A stretch of DNA of 43,910 bases from Thermococcus sp. (GCA_015523195.1 WAKU01000086.1:1-43910), one strand, 5' to 3'. Shown: positions 17,494 through 26,545, numbered from the stretch's first letter. Translations and numbers: made by a program. Notes: generated by a model not told the origin, from the sequence alone.

Positions 17494-19016
17494 TGGCTCA
17501 CACCCCCCATCATGAGGCCTATCTGCTCCTCCGTGACTTCATCGGGCTTCACAACTCCCATGAACTGACCTTCGTACATTATGGCCATCCTGTCGCTGAG
17601 CTGGAGAACCTCGTCGAGGTCCGCTGAGATCAGGAGAACGGCCTTGTCCTCGTCCCTCAGCTTCACAAGGTAGTTCCGTATGTACTCGGTCGAGGCTACA
17701 TCCACTCCCCGCGTCGGCTGGGCCGCTATGATGAACTCCGGCCTCTTGCTGACCTCCCTCGCGACGATGAGCTTCTGCTGGTTCCCACCGCTCAGGCTCT
17801 TTACCGGGCGCCTCGTGCCTGGGGCGACTATCTCAAACTCGTCTATCAGCTCCTTCGCGTGCCCCTCGACCTTTCCCCAGTCTATCAGCCTCCAGCCGTT
17901 TGAGAACTCCCTCCTCCAGTGCATCCCGAGGATGGCGTTCTCCATGACGCTCATCTCAAGGATTAACCCCATATGGGTCCTGTCCTCTGGTATGTGGGCC
18001 ATCCCCATGTCGTAGAGCTCCCTCGGCTTCTTCCCGGTTATGTCCTTTCCCATCAGGTAGACCCTTCCCTTCTCCACGTCCCTCAAACCCGCTATGGCCT
18101 CAATGAGTTCACTCTGCCCGTTGCCCTCGACGCCCGCTATGCCGAAGATCTCACCGGCCTTTACCTCAAAGGAGAGACCCCTTACAGCGTCCTCCCCCCT
18201 GTCCCCCTTTACCCACAGGTCCTCGACCCTAAAGACAGTCTTCCCGGGCTTGTGGGGCTTCTTCTGTATCCTCAGCACGACATCCCTGCCCACCATCATC
18301 CTCGCGAGGAGCTGGGGGGTTGCCTCGCTCGTGTTGACCGTTCCTATGACCTTACCCTTCCTTATAACGGTCACCCTGTCCGTTATCTCCATGACCTCGT
18401 TGAGCTTGTGGCTGATGAATATTATCGTCTTGCCCTGGGCCTTTAGCTTCCTAAGGACGTCAAAGAGCTCCTTCACCTCGATGGGGGTGAGAACTGCAGT
18501 TGGCTCGTCTAAGATTAGAACGTCGACGTTTCGGTAGAGCATCTTCAGTATCTCTATCCTCTGCTGGATTCCAACGGGGAGGTTTTCAACCGGAACGTCA
18601 AGCGGAACCTGGAAGTTCAGCTCGTCCATGAGGGTTTGGAGCTTCTTCTTAGCGTTTTTAACGTCTATCTTTGAGAAGAGCCCGTGACCCTCCTTTCCGA
18701 GGATTATGTTCTCTAAGGCAGTGAAAACCTCAACGAGCGTGAAGTGCTGGTGCACCATCCCAATGCCCCTCGCTATGGCATCGGCCGGGCTTTTGAAGTG
18801 AACCTCGCTCCCCTGGAAAAATATCTTTCCAGCGGTTGGTTTCAGCATTCCGAACAGGATTTTCATAAGGGTCGTTTTTCCGGCGCCGTTCTCGCCGAGA
18901 AGGCCGAATATCTCGCCCTTGTAAACCTTTATGGTGACCCCGTTGAGGGCCCTCGTCCCATCGGAGTAGACCTTCACTATGTCCCTCATCTCAAGCACTG
19001 GAGTCCTCTCTTCCAT
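17490..19016 (-). CDS. Nucleoside-type ABC transporter ATP-binding protein (two NBDs)
   Basis: Tandem-domain ATPase of 508 residues that drives the BMP-type importer, arranged like RbsA/NupO. The first nucleotide-binding domain has GENGAGKTT (Walker A), LPVGIQQRIEILKML (variant signature) and LILDEPTAVLTP (Walker B). The second has the degenerate Walker A GVEGNGQSE, signature LSGGNQQKLIVAREV and the variant Walker B FIIAAQPTRGVD. Such asymmetry is normal in this subfamily. It lies 42 nt downstream of the binding-protein gene. Confidence 0.92.
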   Translation of the reverse strand: MEERTPVLEMRDIVKVYSDGTRALNGVTIKVYKGEIFGLLGENGAGKTTLMKILFGMLKPTAGKIFFQGSEVHFKSPADAIARGIGMVHQHFTLVEVFTALENIILGKEGHGLFSKIDVKNAKKKLQTLMDELNFQVPLDVPVENLPVGIQQRIEILKMLYRNVDVLILDEPTAVLTPIEVKELFDVLRKLKAQGKTIIFISHKLNEVMEITDRVTVIRKGKVIGTVNTSEATPQLLARMMVGRDVVLRIQKKPHKPGKTVFRVEDLWVKGDRGEDAVRGLSFEVKAGEIFGIAGVEGNGQSELIEAIAGLRDVEKGRVYLMGKDITGKKPRELYDMGMAHIPEDRTHMGLILEMSVMENAILGMHWRREFSNGWRLIDWGKVEGHAKELIDEFEIVAPGTRRPVKSLSGGNQQKLIVAREVSKRPEFIIAAQPTRGVDVASTEYIRNYLVKLRDEDKAVLLISADLDEVLQLSDRMAIMYEGQFMGVVKPDEVTEEQIGLMMGGVSQ

Positions 19017-19058
19017 GCCCTCACCTCCGGAAGAAATAGTTTAAAGAAAAGAGAGGGG

Positions 19059-20354
19059 TCACTTCTTGTGGTTCTTGAAGTAGTCCAAGCCCCAGTAGGC
19101 GCCGAAGCGGTAGCCACCCTCGAACTTGTAGAGAACCGGTATCTCCATACCGAGGACGATTCCGATGGTGTCCTTGCCGTCGTTGAGTGCTATGAGTGAA
19201 GCCAGGGCACCTGCCAGAGCCGAACCCTCGTTCTCCTTGAAGAGGACCATCTGGACGTTGTGGGGCATGTTCGGGTCGTAGCCGTCTATGAGGACGAATC
19301 TCTGCTTGGGATACTCCTGGGCAACCTTCTTGACGGCGTCGGTCATCATGAAGCCGACTGCGATGATTATGTCGTACTTACCGCTCTTGGCGAGCGTCTG
19401 AAGGTTGGGGTAGTAGTCGTTCGGGCTGTTGCTCTGGAGCTGGATGAGCTTCAGACCGAAGTCTTTGACGGCCCTCTCGGCGCCCATGTAAGCCATGTCG
19501 TTGAAGCTCAGGTCTCCCCTTCCACCGACGTCAAAGACTATCGCTATCTCCTTAGTGTTCTGCCTCTCGTTGAGGCTCTGGTTGAAGTAGGTCTGCGGCT
19601 CGGGATTGCTCTTGGCCCACTCCCTTCCGAGCTTCTCCATAGCGCTGAGGTTCTTGGCGTTCCTGAGCTGGGTTATCTCGTCTTTGTTTATGGCCATCGG
19701 GACGACTATCTTGCCGCTCACTATGTCCTGCTGGAGCTGGTCAACGGCCTTCCATATCCAGTCCGGAACCTGCTGCCTCGTCTTGTTGAGGAACTGGATG
19801 AGCTGATCCTCGCTCTGGAAGCCGAGCTCTTTGAGCTTCTTCTGCCTGACGTCAGCCGGGAGGGAGTCGAACATCGCCTTGACGTCCTGGAGGGTGCTCA
19901 GTTTTACACCGTTCTCCTTCAGGCCGAGCTCAACGACACCGCCCTTGAACTTGTTCTCCTCTGCCTGCTTTACCGCGTTGTAGACACCGACATCAACGCG
20001 CTTCATCATGCTCGCTATTATAACGCCGGGCTTGATCCAGTCCTGGGCTGAATCAACACCTATCGCAAAGGGCGGGCCCATCTTCTTCTTGTTGGCCTTC
20101 AGGTAGTCTGAAACGGCCTCAAAGACGCCCAGTCCGGTTCCGCCGGCGACCTGGTAGACAACCCATGCACCCTGCTGGAGCTGCGCCTGAGCGGCCTGCT
20201 TGCCCTTTGCTGGGTCGCTGAAGGACCCAGTGTAGGTGTAGAGGATTTTAATCTGGTTCACCGTCTTCTTATTGCCGCCGCTGATGCAACCGCTGGCAAC
20301 GACGCTTACGGCCAGGAGGCCGATCAAAAACAGTGCAAATGCACCTTTCTTCAT
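19059..20354 (-). CDS. BMP-family substrate-binding lipoprotein
   Basis: Extracellular solute receptor of the importer encoded downstream, 431 residues. The N-terminus has a signal peptide ending in a lipobox (LLAVSVVASGC, Cys near residue 22), so it is lipid-anchored. The domain is a Bmp/Med type I periplasmic-binding fold (QAAQAQLQQGAWVVYQVAGG, VFDVGGRGDLSFNDMAYMGA, FVLIDGYDP). It is longer than typical BMP proteins (~350) owing to an internal segment around residues 140-240. Homologues bind purine nucleosides, but the ligand here is not proven. The first gene of the operon is usually expressed most strongly. Confidence 0.9.
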   Translation of the reverse strand: MKKGAFALFLIGLLAVSVVASGCISGGNKKTVNQIKILYTYTGSFSDPAKGKQAAQAQLQQGAWVVYQVAGGTGLGVFEAVSDYLKANKKKMGPPFAIGVDSAQDWIKPGVIIASMMKRVDVGVYNAVKQAEENKFKGGVVELGLKENGVKLSTLQDVKAMFDSLPADVRQKKLKELGFQSEDQLIQFLNKTRQQVPDWIWKAVDQLQQDIVSGKIVVPMAINKDEITQLRNAKNLSAMEKLGREWAKSNPEPQTYFNQSLNERQNTKEIAIVFDVGGRGDLSFNDMAYMGAERAVKDFGLKLIQLQSNSPNDYYPNLQTLAKSGKYDIIIAVGFMMTDAVKKVAQEYPKQRFVLIDGYDPNMPHNVQMVLFKENEGSALAGALASLIALNDGKDTIGIVLGMEIPVLYKFEGGYRFGAYWGLDYFKNHKK

Positions 20355-20395
20355 GGGAACACCTCTGAGATTTTTCAGGACATTTTGAATGAACG

Positions 20396-20442
20396 GGCAA
20401 TATATATTTTGCGGTGCCGAAGGGGATGAAAAAATTTTAAGT
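20396..20442. promoter_or_regulatory. Divergent promoters of the BMP operon and the 20474 gene
   Basis: On the minus strand GCAAAATATATATTGCC (20396-20412) gives a strong TATA box about 45 nt upstream of the lipoprotein start. On the plus strand AAAATTTTAAG (20431-20441) precedes the ATG at 20474 by about 35 nt. The outer sequence GGGCAATATATATTTTGC is itself nearly symmetric, so a regulator binding over the TATA box is possible. Confidence 0.6.
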
Positions 20443-20473
20443 GGAGCGCGGGAATAGCCGGTGGGTGTCCTCC

Positions 20474-20923
20474 ATGAAGCTCACCGACCTCCTCAACGTG
20501 GAGCGGGCCAACATCCTGATGTCAGGAAATCCCCTGAGGCTTGCCCGGGCCTTTTTGGCTGCGTGGTCTAATGGTGGCAGGAAGATAATAATGGAGGAGC
20601 CGCCCTTTCCGGTGGGCGGATTCGACGGCGACGTCTTCATAGGAGACCCCTTCTCAGTTAGAGGCTTTGACGTTTACGTCTTCTTCAACCCGATATCCCG
20701 GAGGAGGGAGGAGCTCTACCCCCTCTTAGAGGAGAGACCGGGGGTTGTCCTTCTGTACGAGGAGAGGTACGTGGGGGCCTCTATAAGCAGATACCGCATA
20801 AGGAGGTTCCTCGACTACATCGTGGCTTACAGGAGGGAGACCGTCGAAACGGAGACGGTGCTCCTCGGGAGGCTCAGGGACGGGAAGATCGAGGAGTCAA
20901 AGGTTCTCGTCAGGAGGGTTTAA
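20474..20923 (+). CDS. Conserved-looking hypothetical protein upstream of ftsY
   Basis: A 149-residue soluble protein that I cannot name. It has an N-terminal helix (KLTDLLNVERANILMSG), a mixed alpha/beta middle (GRKIIMEEPP, FDGDVFIGDPF, FDVYVFFNP, PGVVLLYEERYVG) and a basic C-terminal part. Alternation of short hydrophobic strands and helices suggests a Rossmann-like or P-loop-like fold without a visible nucleotide motif. The ORF-track start (GTG 20441) lies in the TATA region, so I choose ATG 20474, preceded by GGTGGGTG. It lies 48 nt upstream of ftsY, which has its own TATA box. Confidence 0.7.
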   Translation: MKLTDLLNVERANILMSGNPLRLARAFLAAWSNGGRKIIMEEPPFPVGGFDGDVFIGDPFSVRGFDVYVFFNPISRRREELYPLLEERPGVVLLYEERYVGASISRYRIRRFLDYIVAYRRETVETETVLLGRLRDGKIEESKVLVRRV

Positions 20924-20931
20924 TCCGATAT

Positions 20932-20941
20932 CCATAAATAC
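20932..20941 (+). promoter_or_regulatory. TATA box of ftsY
   Basis: CCATAAATAC sits about 35 nt upstream of the ATG at 20972. It argues against the ORF-track start at GTG 20951, which would lie at or before the expected transcription start. Confidence 0.55.
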
Positions 20942-20971
20942 GTTGAGGGAGTGCTTCAGTCGGTGGTGTGG

Positions 20972-21946
20972 ATGTTTGGAAAGCTAAGGGAGAAGCTCAA
21001 GGATTTCGTCAAAAAGGTCGAGGAGAACGTGGAAGAGGAGGAGAAGAAGGCCGAGGAGAAGCAGAAAAAGGGCATCCTTGAGAGGCTCCTTCAGGTTGAG
21101 ATAAAGGAGAGGGACGTTGAGAAAGCCCTCGATGATCTCGAACTTGAGCTCTTGGAGGCTGACGTCGCGCTCGAAGTTGTTGACGAGCTCCGGGATAGGA
21201 TAAAGGAGAAGCTCGTGGGGCGGAAGGTAAGGGTGGGCACCGATAAGGCGAAGATCATCGAAGAGGCTGTTAAAGAGGCCGTCCTCGAAATCCTGACCCC
21301 TGAGAAGAGGATAGACCTCATAGAGATGATAAAGCGAAAGGAGGAGAAGCCCTTCGTTATAGCCTTCGTGGGTTTCAACGGGAGCGGAAAGACGACGACG
21401 ATAGCAAAGCTCGCCCACTGGTTGAGGAAGAACGGACTCTCAGCGGTGATAGCGGCGAGCGACACTTTCCGGGCCGGGGCCATAGAACAGCTTGAGGAGC
21501 ACGCGAGGCGCGTGGGGGTCAGGGTCATAAAGCATTCCTACGGGGCCGATCCAGCGGCAGTGGCATACGACGCGATCCAGCACGCGAAGGCGAGGAAGAT
21601 AGACGTCGTTTTGATAGACACCGCAGGAAGAAACGAGCTCAACAGGAACCTCATGGACGAGATGAAGAAGATAGTCCGCGTTACCAAGCCCGACCTGGTT
21701 ATCTTCGTCGGCGACAGCCTCGCCGGCAACTCGATAGTGGATCAGGCGAGGCAGTTCAACGAGGCCGTTAGGATAGACGGGGTAATCCTGACGAAGCTCG
21801 ACGCTGACTCAAGGGGAGGGGCGGCCCTCAGCATAAGCCACGCGATAGGGGCCCCAATACTCTTCGTCGGCATCGGCCAGGGCTACGACGACCTGAGGCC
21901 CTTCGATGAGAACTGGTTTGCGGAACTTATCTTCGGGGGCGAATAA
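20972..21946 (+). CDS. ftsY: Signal recognition particle receptor FtsY
   Basis: SRP receptor GTPase that docks ribosome-nascent chain-SRP complexes at the membrane. The 324-residue protein has a short, highly charged N-terminal A-domain ([20 protein letters not shown]), an N domain (~50-120) and the G domain: G1 [15 protein letters not shown], the [15 protein letters not shown] insertion motif, G3 [12 protein letters not shown]4 [12 protein letters not shown] and closing [10 protein letters not shown]. The RGG following TKLDAD is the FtsY/SRP54 hallmark, and the acidic N-terminus identifies FtsY rather than SRP54. ATG 20972 has GGTGGTGTG upstream. Confidence 0.96.
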   Translation: MFGKLREKLKDFVKKVEENVEEEEKKAEEKQKKGILERLLQVEIKERDVEKALDDLELELLEADVALEVVDELRDRIKEKLVGRKVRVGTDKAKIIEEAVKEAVLEILTPEKRIDLIEMIKRKEEKPFVIAFVGFNGSGKTTTIAKLAHWLRKNGLSAVIAASDTFRAGAIEQLEEHARRVGVRVIKHSYGADPAAVAYDAIQHAKARKIDVVLIDTAGRNELNRNLMDEMKKIVRVTKPDLVIFVGDSLAGNSIVDQARQFNEAVRIDGVILTKLDADSRGGAALSISHAIGAPILFVGIGQGYDDLRPFDENWFAELIFGGE

Positions 21947-21960
21947 GCCCCCGATTTAGA

Positions 21961-22767
21961 TCACAGGCCGGTCAGGCACTCTATGAGGCCCTTCCTGTTC
22001 GGTATCCTCGAAAACTTGTCCGGGTCTTTGACCTTCAGGAGTATCGGCACGTCCCCGAAGAGCTTGAGAACCTTCCCGAAGGGAATCTCCCCCTCACCGG
22101 GCAGGAGGTGCAGGTCGCCAACGCCGTAGGCCAAAGCGTCCTCTGGCTCAACCTGAGGGAAGAGCTTGCCGAAGTTGTCGTGCACCATGAGGATTATCGT
22201 CTTGTCGGTTCCGAGTTTGACGTCTTCGAGGAGCTTGTTGTCGTCCCCCTGGGCACTCAGGAAGGCGTGGGCAACATCGAGGGCAAAGCCGACGTTGTCC
22301 CTGTTAACGTTGTCCACAACGTAGAGCGTGTCCTTAACACTGTACGTGTTCTCAAGTGCTATCTTTATGTCGAAGGACTTCAGCATGTCTGCGAGCTGCT
22401 GGATGGCCTCTATCTCAAGGTCCAGCCTCCCCGTCTTCCCACTCTGCATTACTATGACCTTCGCCCCGAGTTTTATGGCGACGTCAGCGGTGGCCTTGGC
22501 GACGCGGAAGTGCCTCGTGTGGTAGATGTGATCGCGGAGGTTCATGGAGGTGGGCATCCTGAGTATGTAGTCTATCCCAACCCCCCGGAGGGTGTTCTCA
22601 ATGTTCCTGAGCTTCTTCTCCATCACCTGCCCGTTGACTATGAGGCCGAGGGAGTGCGGGAATATGGAAACGAAGTCGTAGTCCTTGATTTTGACGTCCG
22701 CCAGTATCGAGGCGAGGGTCTTGTCCTTTGTTATGAACTGAGGGTACACCGTGACCCCTATCTCCAT
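21961..22767 (-). CDS. Sugar phosphate isomerase/epimerase-like TIM-barrel protein
   Basis: A 268-residue protein of the xylose isomerase-like TIM-barrel superfamily (AP_endonuc_2), which contains sugar isomerases, epimerases and endonuclease IV. Strands typical of the barrel are visible: MEIGVTVYPQF, YDFVSIFPHS, LGAKVIVMQSGKTGR, IKIALENTY, GFALDVAHAF, IILMVHDN and LHLLPGEGEIPFGKVL. Glu in ALEN, Asp/His in LDVAH and His in MVHDN and DLHL are candidate metal ligands. The substrate is unknown. ATG 22767 is chosen over GTG 22776, which overlaps the ribosome site AGGTGA. A minus-strand TATA (GATTTTTATAC) lies near 22800-22810. Confidence 0.78.
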   Translation of the reverse strand: MEIGVTVYPQFITKDKTLASILADVKIKDYDFVSIFPHSLGLIVNGQVMEKKLRNIENTLRGVGIDYILRMPTSMNLRDHIYHTRHFRVAKATADVAIKLGAKVIVMQSGKTGRLDLEIEAIQQLADMLKSFDIKIALENTYSVKDTLYVVDNVNRDNVGFALDVAHAFLSAQGDDNKLLEDVKLGTDKTIILMVHDNFGKLFPQVEPEDALAYGVGDLHLLPGEGEIPFGKVLKLFGDVPILLKVKDPDKFSRIPNRKGLIECLTGL

Positions 22768-22860
22768 ACCCTTCACCTTGATTAATGCACGCCCGCTTAG
22801 TATAAAAATCTGGTGGAGGAAAGGTTATAACCCCGGCGGGCTACGGATTACGGTGGTGGT

Positions 22861-23499
22861 ATGAAAGGCCGGATATCAATCTTCGCACTCATTGTAGGCT
22901 TCCTGATCATCTTCCCGGCAGTTTCAGCTTCGAACTGGAAGTTCGACAAGTCGAGCGTCCACTTCTACATGTACGGCCTCGCCACCTGCCCCCACTGCAG
23001 GCACATGAAGGAGCTTATCCCAGCGGAGTACGGCTACGGCAGCTTCACTTACTACGAGCTCCTGAACAACAAGCACAACGACGCCCTCTTCCGAAACCTC
23101 TCCAGTTTAACCGGCATAACGGGTGTTCCGGCCATAGGCATAGTCTACAACGGAACGCTCGTTGCGGTTATCGAGGGGGAGTACAACGTCTCGGCGACCC
23201 CGGAGATAGTGAAGGCGGCCCTCAAGAACAACGGCACACTGCTATTCGTGGGCGGGAGAACCTACATTCTGCCCCACAACAGCACGGAATCCATGAGGGT
23301 CTATCGGGAGCTCTACTACATCTTCGTGAAGGCCGGGGAGCCAGCAGCGCTCACGACGAGCACTCCAAGCTCATCGACTCCCTCCCCTTCGGGCAGCTCC
23401 TCGTCAACGCCCTCGAGTGGCAAGAAGAAAGGTATCTGCGGCCCGGCTATTATAATTGGCTTTTCGGTGATTCCCCTCCTCATCAGGAGGAGAAGGTGA
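22861..23499 (+). CDS. Surface thioredoxin-fold protein with CGP-CTERM-type sorting tail
   Basis: A 212-residue exported protein. It starts with a signal peptide (FALIVGFLIIFPAVSAS), followed by a thioredoxin-like domain with a CPHC redox motif in YGLATCPHCRHMKE and the cis-proline loop in TGVPAIGIVYNG. A Ser/Thr/Pro-rich linker (~165-188) leads to a C-terminal segment GICGPAIIIGFSVIPLLIRRRR. This CGP-hydrophobic-Arg tail is the CGP-CTERM type known from Thermococcales surface proteins and probably directs anchoring or processing. Likely a cell-surface thiol-disulfide oxidoreductase; partners are unknown. ATG 22861 has GGTGGTGG upstream and TATA AGGTTATAAC near 22824. Confidence 0.88.
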   Translation: MKGRISIFALIVGFLIIFPAVSASNWKFDKSSVHFYMYGLATCPHCRHMKELIPAEYGYGSFTYYELLNNKHNDALFRNLSSLTGITGVPAIGIVYNGTLVAVIEGEYNVSATPEIVKAALKNNGTLLFVGGRTYILPHNSTESMRVYRELYYIFVKAGEPAALTTSTPSSSTPSPSGSSSSTPSSGKKKGICGPAIIIGFSVIPLLIRRRR

Positions 23500-23572
23500 A
23501 CCCTATCGTCTTTTCCTTCTTCCCCAGCAAACTTTATTTGTTGAACCCCCAATTTTTTCCCGGGTGGAAATC

Positions 23573-24160
23573 ATGGGACTGCTCGAAGACAAGGCACTCG
23601 TTGAGGCTGCGCTGTTCGTTTCTGGGAGGCCTCTGAGTTTAAAGGAGCTATCAAAGGCCTTGGGAATAAAATCCCTCGACTACCTTGAAAAGCTCATAGA
23701 GCTCATAGCAGCTGAGTACACGGAGAGGAAGAGCGCAATAGAGGTCGTTCGAGTTTTAGGGGATAAGTACGTCATGCAGGTCAAGCAGGAGTACAGCCAG
23801 AGGGTCATTCACCTGATGCCCAGGCCGGACTTAAGAACCGGTGAGCTCAAGACGCTCGCACTCATAGCGTACCTCCAGCCGATAGAGCAGAGCAAGGTTG
23901 TAAAGCTCCGCGGGAGCCAGGCCTACGAGCACGTGAAGAGGCTGCTCGATATGGGACTGATCTACGCCGAGCCCTACGAGAGGACGAAGCTCCTTGGAAC
24001 GACCCAGAAGTTCGCCGAACTGTACGGCTTTCCAGAGAACGATCCAGCGGTGATAAAGGAGGCCTTCAGGAAGGTCGTGCACGCCGAGTACTCAGATATA
24101 ATCGCCAAGCTCGAAGGCAAGGAACCTGAAATTGAAAAGGAAGGAGAGGAATCCTCTTAG
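23573..24160 (+). CDS. scpB: Segregation and condensation protein ScpB
   Basis: Winged-helix (kite) subunit that works with ScpA and SMC in chromosome condensation. About 195 residues: LVEAALFVSGRPLSLKELSK and LALIAYLQPIEQSKVVKLRG are the conserved starts of the first and second winged helices, and LLGTTQKFAELYGF is the characteristic end of the second. The C-terminus is acidic. ATG 23573 is preferred over GTG 23564 because GGGTGG immediately precedes it by the right distance. TATA (AACTTTATTTG) lies near 23530. scpA is not adjacent here. The RPA operon follows. Confidence 0.92.
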   Translation: MGLLEDKALVEAALFVSGRPLSLKELSKALGIKSLDYLEKLIELIAAEYTERKSAIEVVRVLGDKYVMQVKQEYSQRVIHLMPRPDLRTGELKTLALIAYLQPIEQSKVVKLRGSQAYEHVKRLLDMGLIYAEPYERTKLLGTTQKFAELYGFPENDPAVIKEAFRKVVHAEYSDIIAKLEGKEPEIEKEGEESS

Positions 24161-24241
24161 ACTTTAACGCCCTTCGCCACCAGTTTTTCCAGCATCAAAA
24201 CGAATTCATCCCCCTATCTACCCACGGGGTGAGAAGAGAAA

Positions 24242-24252
24242 AGTTTAAATAC
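24242..24252 (+). promoter_or_regulatory. TATA box of the RPA operon
   Basis: AAGTTTAAATACG lies about 33 nt upstream of the ATG at 24284, after a purine-rich BRE-like stretch. It appears to be the only promoter for the three overlapping RPA genes. Confidence 0.6.
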
Positions 24253-24283
24253 GGAGGTTGTGATTACCATTTAGGTGAGTTTT

Positions 24284-25363
24284 ATGGCCGTGCTTACGAA
24301 GGAGCAGATCCTGAGGCTCATCCGGTCGAAGACCGGGATGGGTGAGAAGGAGCTGGAGAAGAGGGTCAGGGACATAATGCGCCGGGAGGGAATTGGAGAG
24401 CATGCGGCGGCCCTCCTTCTCGCGGAGGAGTTAGGGGTCAGCATTGAGGGGGAGGAAGAGCCCCTCCACATAGCCGACCTCGTCCCTGGGATGAGCAGGG
24501 TCAACGTTGTGGGCAGGATCCTGAGGAAGTACCCGCCAAGGGAGTACACGAGGAAGGACGGGGGAAGGGGCGTCGTCGCGAACCTCATAATCTACGACGC
24601 GACCGGAAAGGCGAGGCTCGTCCTCTGGGACTCCCAGGTCGGGAAGTACTTCAACGAGCTCAAGCCCGGTGACGTTGTGAAGGTCATAGACCCCTCGGTG
24701 AGGGAGGGGAGAAACGGTGTGGAGCTCCACGTGAACTTCAGGAGCAGGCTGATAGCAAACCCAACCGACGACCCGCGCGTCAGCGAAATACCCCCCCTTG
24801 AGGAGGTCAGGAGCTATTCTTACAGGAGAACGAAGATACGCGATCTCCAGGGCGGCGAGAGGTTCGTCGAGCTCAGGGGCACAGTGGCCAAGGTCTACCG
24901 CGTCACAGTCTACAACGCCTGCCCCGAGTGCAGGAGGAAGGTGGACTACGACCCGAGCAGCGGCGCGTGGATATGCCCCGAGCACGGGGAGGTAACCCCG
25001 GTGAAGATAGCTATCGTTGACTTCGGCCTCGACGACGGCTCAGGGTACATCAGGGTGACCCTCTTCGGGGACGACGCAGCCAGCCTCCTCGGGGTCGAAC
25101 CGGACGAAATCGAGGAGAAGATCAAATCCTACACCGAGGAGGGTCTGACACCGAAGGAGGCCAGCAGAAAGCTCGCGGAGGAGGAGTTCTACAGGCTTCT
25201 CGGAAGGGAGATACTCGTCAGGGGAAACGTCATCGAGGACAAGTTCTTCGGCACGGTGCTCAGGGCATCCTCCTGGGATGACGTCGACCCGCACAGGGAA
25301 ATCGGAATGATCAGGGGCGAACTGAAGGCCATCCTCAGGAAGTTTGAGGCCGGGGGGATGTGA
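24284..25363 (+). CDS. rpa41: Replication protein A, large subunit (RPA41)
   Basis: Single-stranded DNA-binding subunit of the archaeal heterotrimeric RPA, used in replication, repair and recombination. The 359 residues match the size of the Pyrococcus 41-kDa subunit. An OB fold occupies about residues 70-165 (SRVNVVGRILRKYPPREY, LVLWDSQVGKYFNELKPGDV). A zinc-finger region follows with CPECRRK and WICPEHG. It ends with a further OB-like region (ILVRGNVIEDKFFGTVLRAS). The start is ATG 24284 after GGTGAG, not GTG 24275. Its stop is separated by 1 nt from rpa14. Confidence 0.93.
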   Translation: MAVLTKEQILRLIRSKTGMGEKELEKRVRDIMRREGIGEHAAALLLAEELGVSIEGEEEPLHIADLVPGMSRVNVVGRILRKYPPREYTRKDGGRGVVANLIIYDATGKARLVLWDSQVGKYFNELKPGDVVKVIDPSVREGRNGVELHVNFRSRLIANPTDDPRVSEIPPLEEVRSYSYRRTKIRDLQGGERFVELRGTVAKVYRVTVYNACPECRRKVDYDPSSGAWICPEHGEVTPVKIAIVDFGLDDGSGYIRVTLFGDDAASLLGVEPDEIEEKIKSYTEEGLTPKEASRKLAEEEFYRLLGREILVRGNVIEDKFFGTVLRASSWDDVDPHREIGMIRGELKAILRKFEAGGM

Positions 25364-25364
25364 G

Positions 25365-25742
25365 ATGGAGGAAGTCAAGTTCAGGAGAAGGAAGCCCGCC
25401 GTCGAGAGGAAGATCGGCGAGATAGCCGAGAACGACACCCGGGTGGCCGTGATCGGGAAGGCCTTCAAGATAGACAAGATGGACTACACCTTCTGGGTGG
25501 ACGACGGAACCGGGGTCATACTCGTGGAGAGCGAGGAAAACGTGCTCCCGAAGGAGGGCCAGCTCGTCAGGGTCATCGGGAGGGTCATACGCGACGAGGA
25601 GAGCATCCACATCTACGGTGAAGTAGTGCAGGACTTCACAGGGGCTGACCTCGATGCCCTTGAGGAGATAAGGGAGCTTGAGAGAAAGTATCTGCCCCTG
25701 ATAAAAGCTGCGGCCTCTTTCTTTGGAGGTGAGGAGGAATGA
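25365..25742 (+). CDS. rpa14: Replication protein A, 14-kDa subunit
   Basis: Small OB-fold subunit that helps assemble the RPA trimer. The 125 residues contain one OB fold (VAVIGKAFKIDKMDYTFWVD, GTGVILVESEENVLPKEGQLVRVIG) and a helical C-terminus (DALEEIRELERKYLPLIKAA), the expected trimerisation helix. The ORF-track start at 25344 is inside rpa41, and ATG 25365 is the natural start. Its stop overlaps the start of rpa32 by 4 nt. Confidence 0.92.
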   Translation: MEEVKFRRRKPAVERKIGEIAENDTRVAVIGKAFKIDKMDYTFWVDDGTGVILVESEENVLPKEGQLVRVIGRVIRDEESIHIYGEVVQDFTGADLDALEEIRELERKYLPLIKAAASFFGGEEE

Positions 25743-26545
25743 AAAAGCGCCTCCCAGCGAGCAGGGTTTACATAGATGACGTCCTCACGGGCTACTACGT
25801 CAAAAGCGAGGGCGACCTCGAACCCAACTACCTCATAACCCAGGACGCGAGGAAGGTATACCGCGTAAAGGTTGTGGCCACTGTCGTGAGGGAGCCTTTC
25901 CTGAGCGACGACGAGACCTACGGGAGGTTCCAGATAGACGATGGAACCGGGACGATATGGGTTCTCGGCTTCAGGGACGACACGAGGTTTGTGAAGCTCG
26001 TGAGCAAGGGAGACATAGTCCAGGTTATAGGGAAGGTCGCGGAATGGCGCGACGACAAGCAGATCCTCGTGGAGGGAGTTTCAAAGGTTCACCCCAACAT
26101 GATGATCCTCCACCGCTTTGAAACCCTGAAGGAGAAGGCCGAGCACGCCATTAAGGCGAGGACAGCCTTCGACATATACAACCGCTACGGCATAACGGCA
26201 AAGGCCAAGGTCATAGCCAAGAACAAGGGCATTGACGAGGATCTCTTAGTGACGATAGACGAGCTGTACGCGATAATGCTCGAACGCAAAGCCTACGAGG
26301 AAGAGTTCCCAGAGGAGGAAGTTGAAGCCGCAGAAGAAGAGGAAGAGAACCCCGAGCTTAAGAAGGCCAAGAAAGCCGTTCTCGACCTCCTGAAGGAGAA
26401 GGGAAAGCCGCTCTCCCACAAGTTCATAATAAAGAAGCTTTCAAGGGAGGGCTTCGACGAGGAGACCATTGAGGACGCGGTAACGAGGCTGCTCGCAGAG
26501 GGGGAGATCTACGAGCCGGAGACAGGCTACTACGAGCCCCTCTGA
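25739..26545 (+). CDS. rpa32: Replication protein A, 32-kDa subunit
   Basis: Third RPA subunit, 268 residues. It has an OB fold at about 20-130 (YRVKVVATVVREPFLSDDET, IDDGTGTIWVLGFRDDT, GDIVQVIGKVAEWRDDKQIL), an acidic linker (EEEVEAAEEEEENPE) and a C-terminal winged helix (KAVLDLLKEKGKPLSHKFII) comparable to the protein-docking domain of eukaryotic RPA32. The ATGA overlap with rpa14 shows translational coupling. The three genes in this order are the Thermococcales RPA operon. Confidence 0.93.
   Translation: MKKRLPASRVYIDDVLTGYYVKSEGDLEPNYLITQDARKVYRVKVVATVVREPFLSDDETYGRFQIDDGTGTIWVLGFRDDTRFVKLVSKGDIVQVIGKVAEWRDDKQILVEGVSKVHPNMMILHRFETLKEKAEHAIKARTAFDIYNRYGITAKAKVIAKNKGIDEDLLVTIDELYAIMLERKAYEEEFPEEEVEAAEEEEENPELKKAKKAVLDLLKEKGKPLSHKFIIKKLSREGFDEETIEDAVTRLLAEGEIYEPETGYYEPL

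Noticed and set aside
19260-20051. 263-residue plus-strand ORF
   Set aside because: Antisense to the BMP lipoprotein gene, with the Val/Leu/Glu-rich bias of a shadow frame and no promoter.
24157-24212. Minus-strand peptide DEFVLMLEKLVAKGVKV ending at ScpB's stop
   Set aside because: It looks protein-like but is preceded by a stop after about 18 codons and lacks a start signal; at most a relic of a lost gene.
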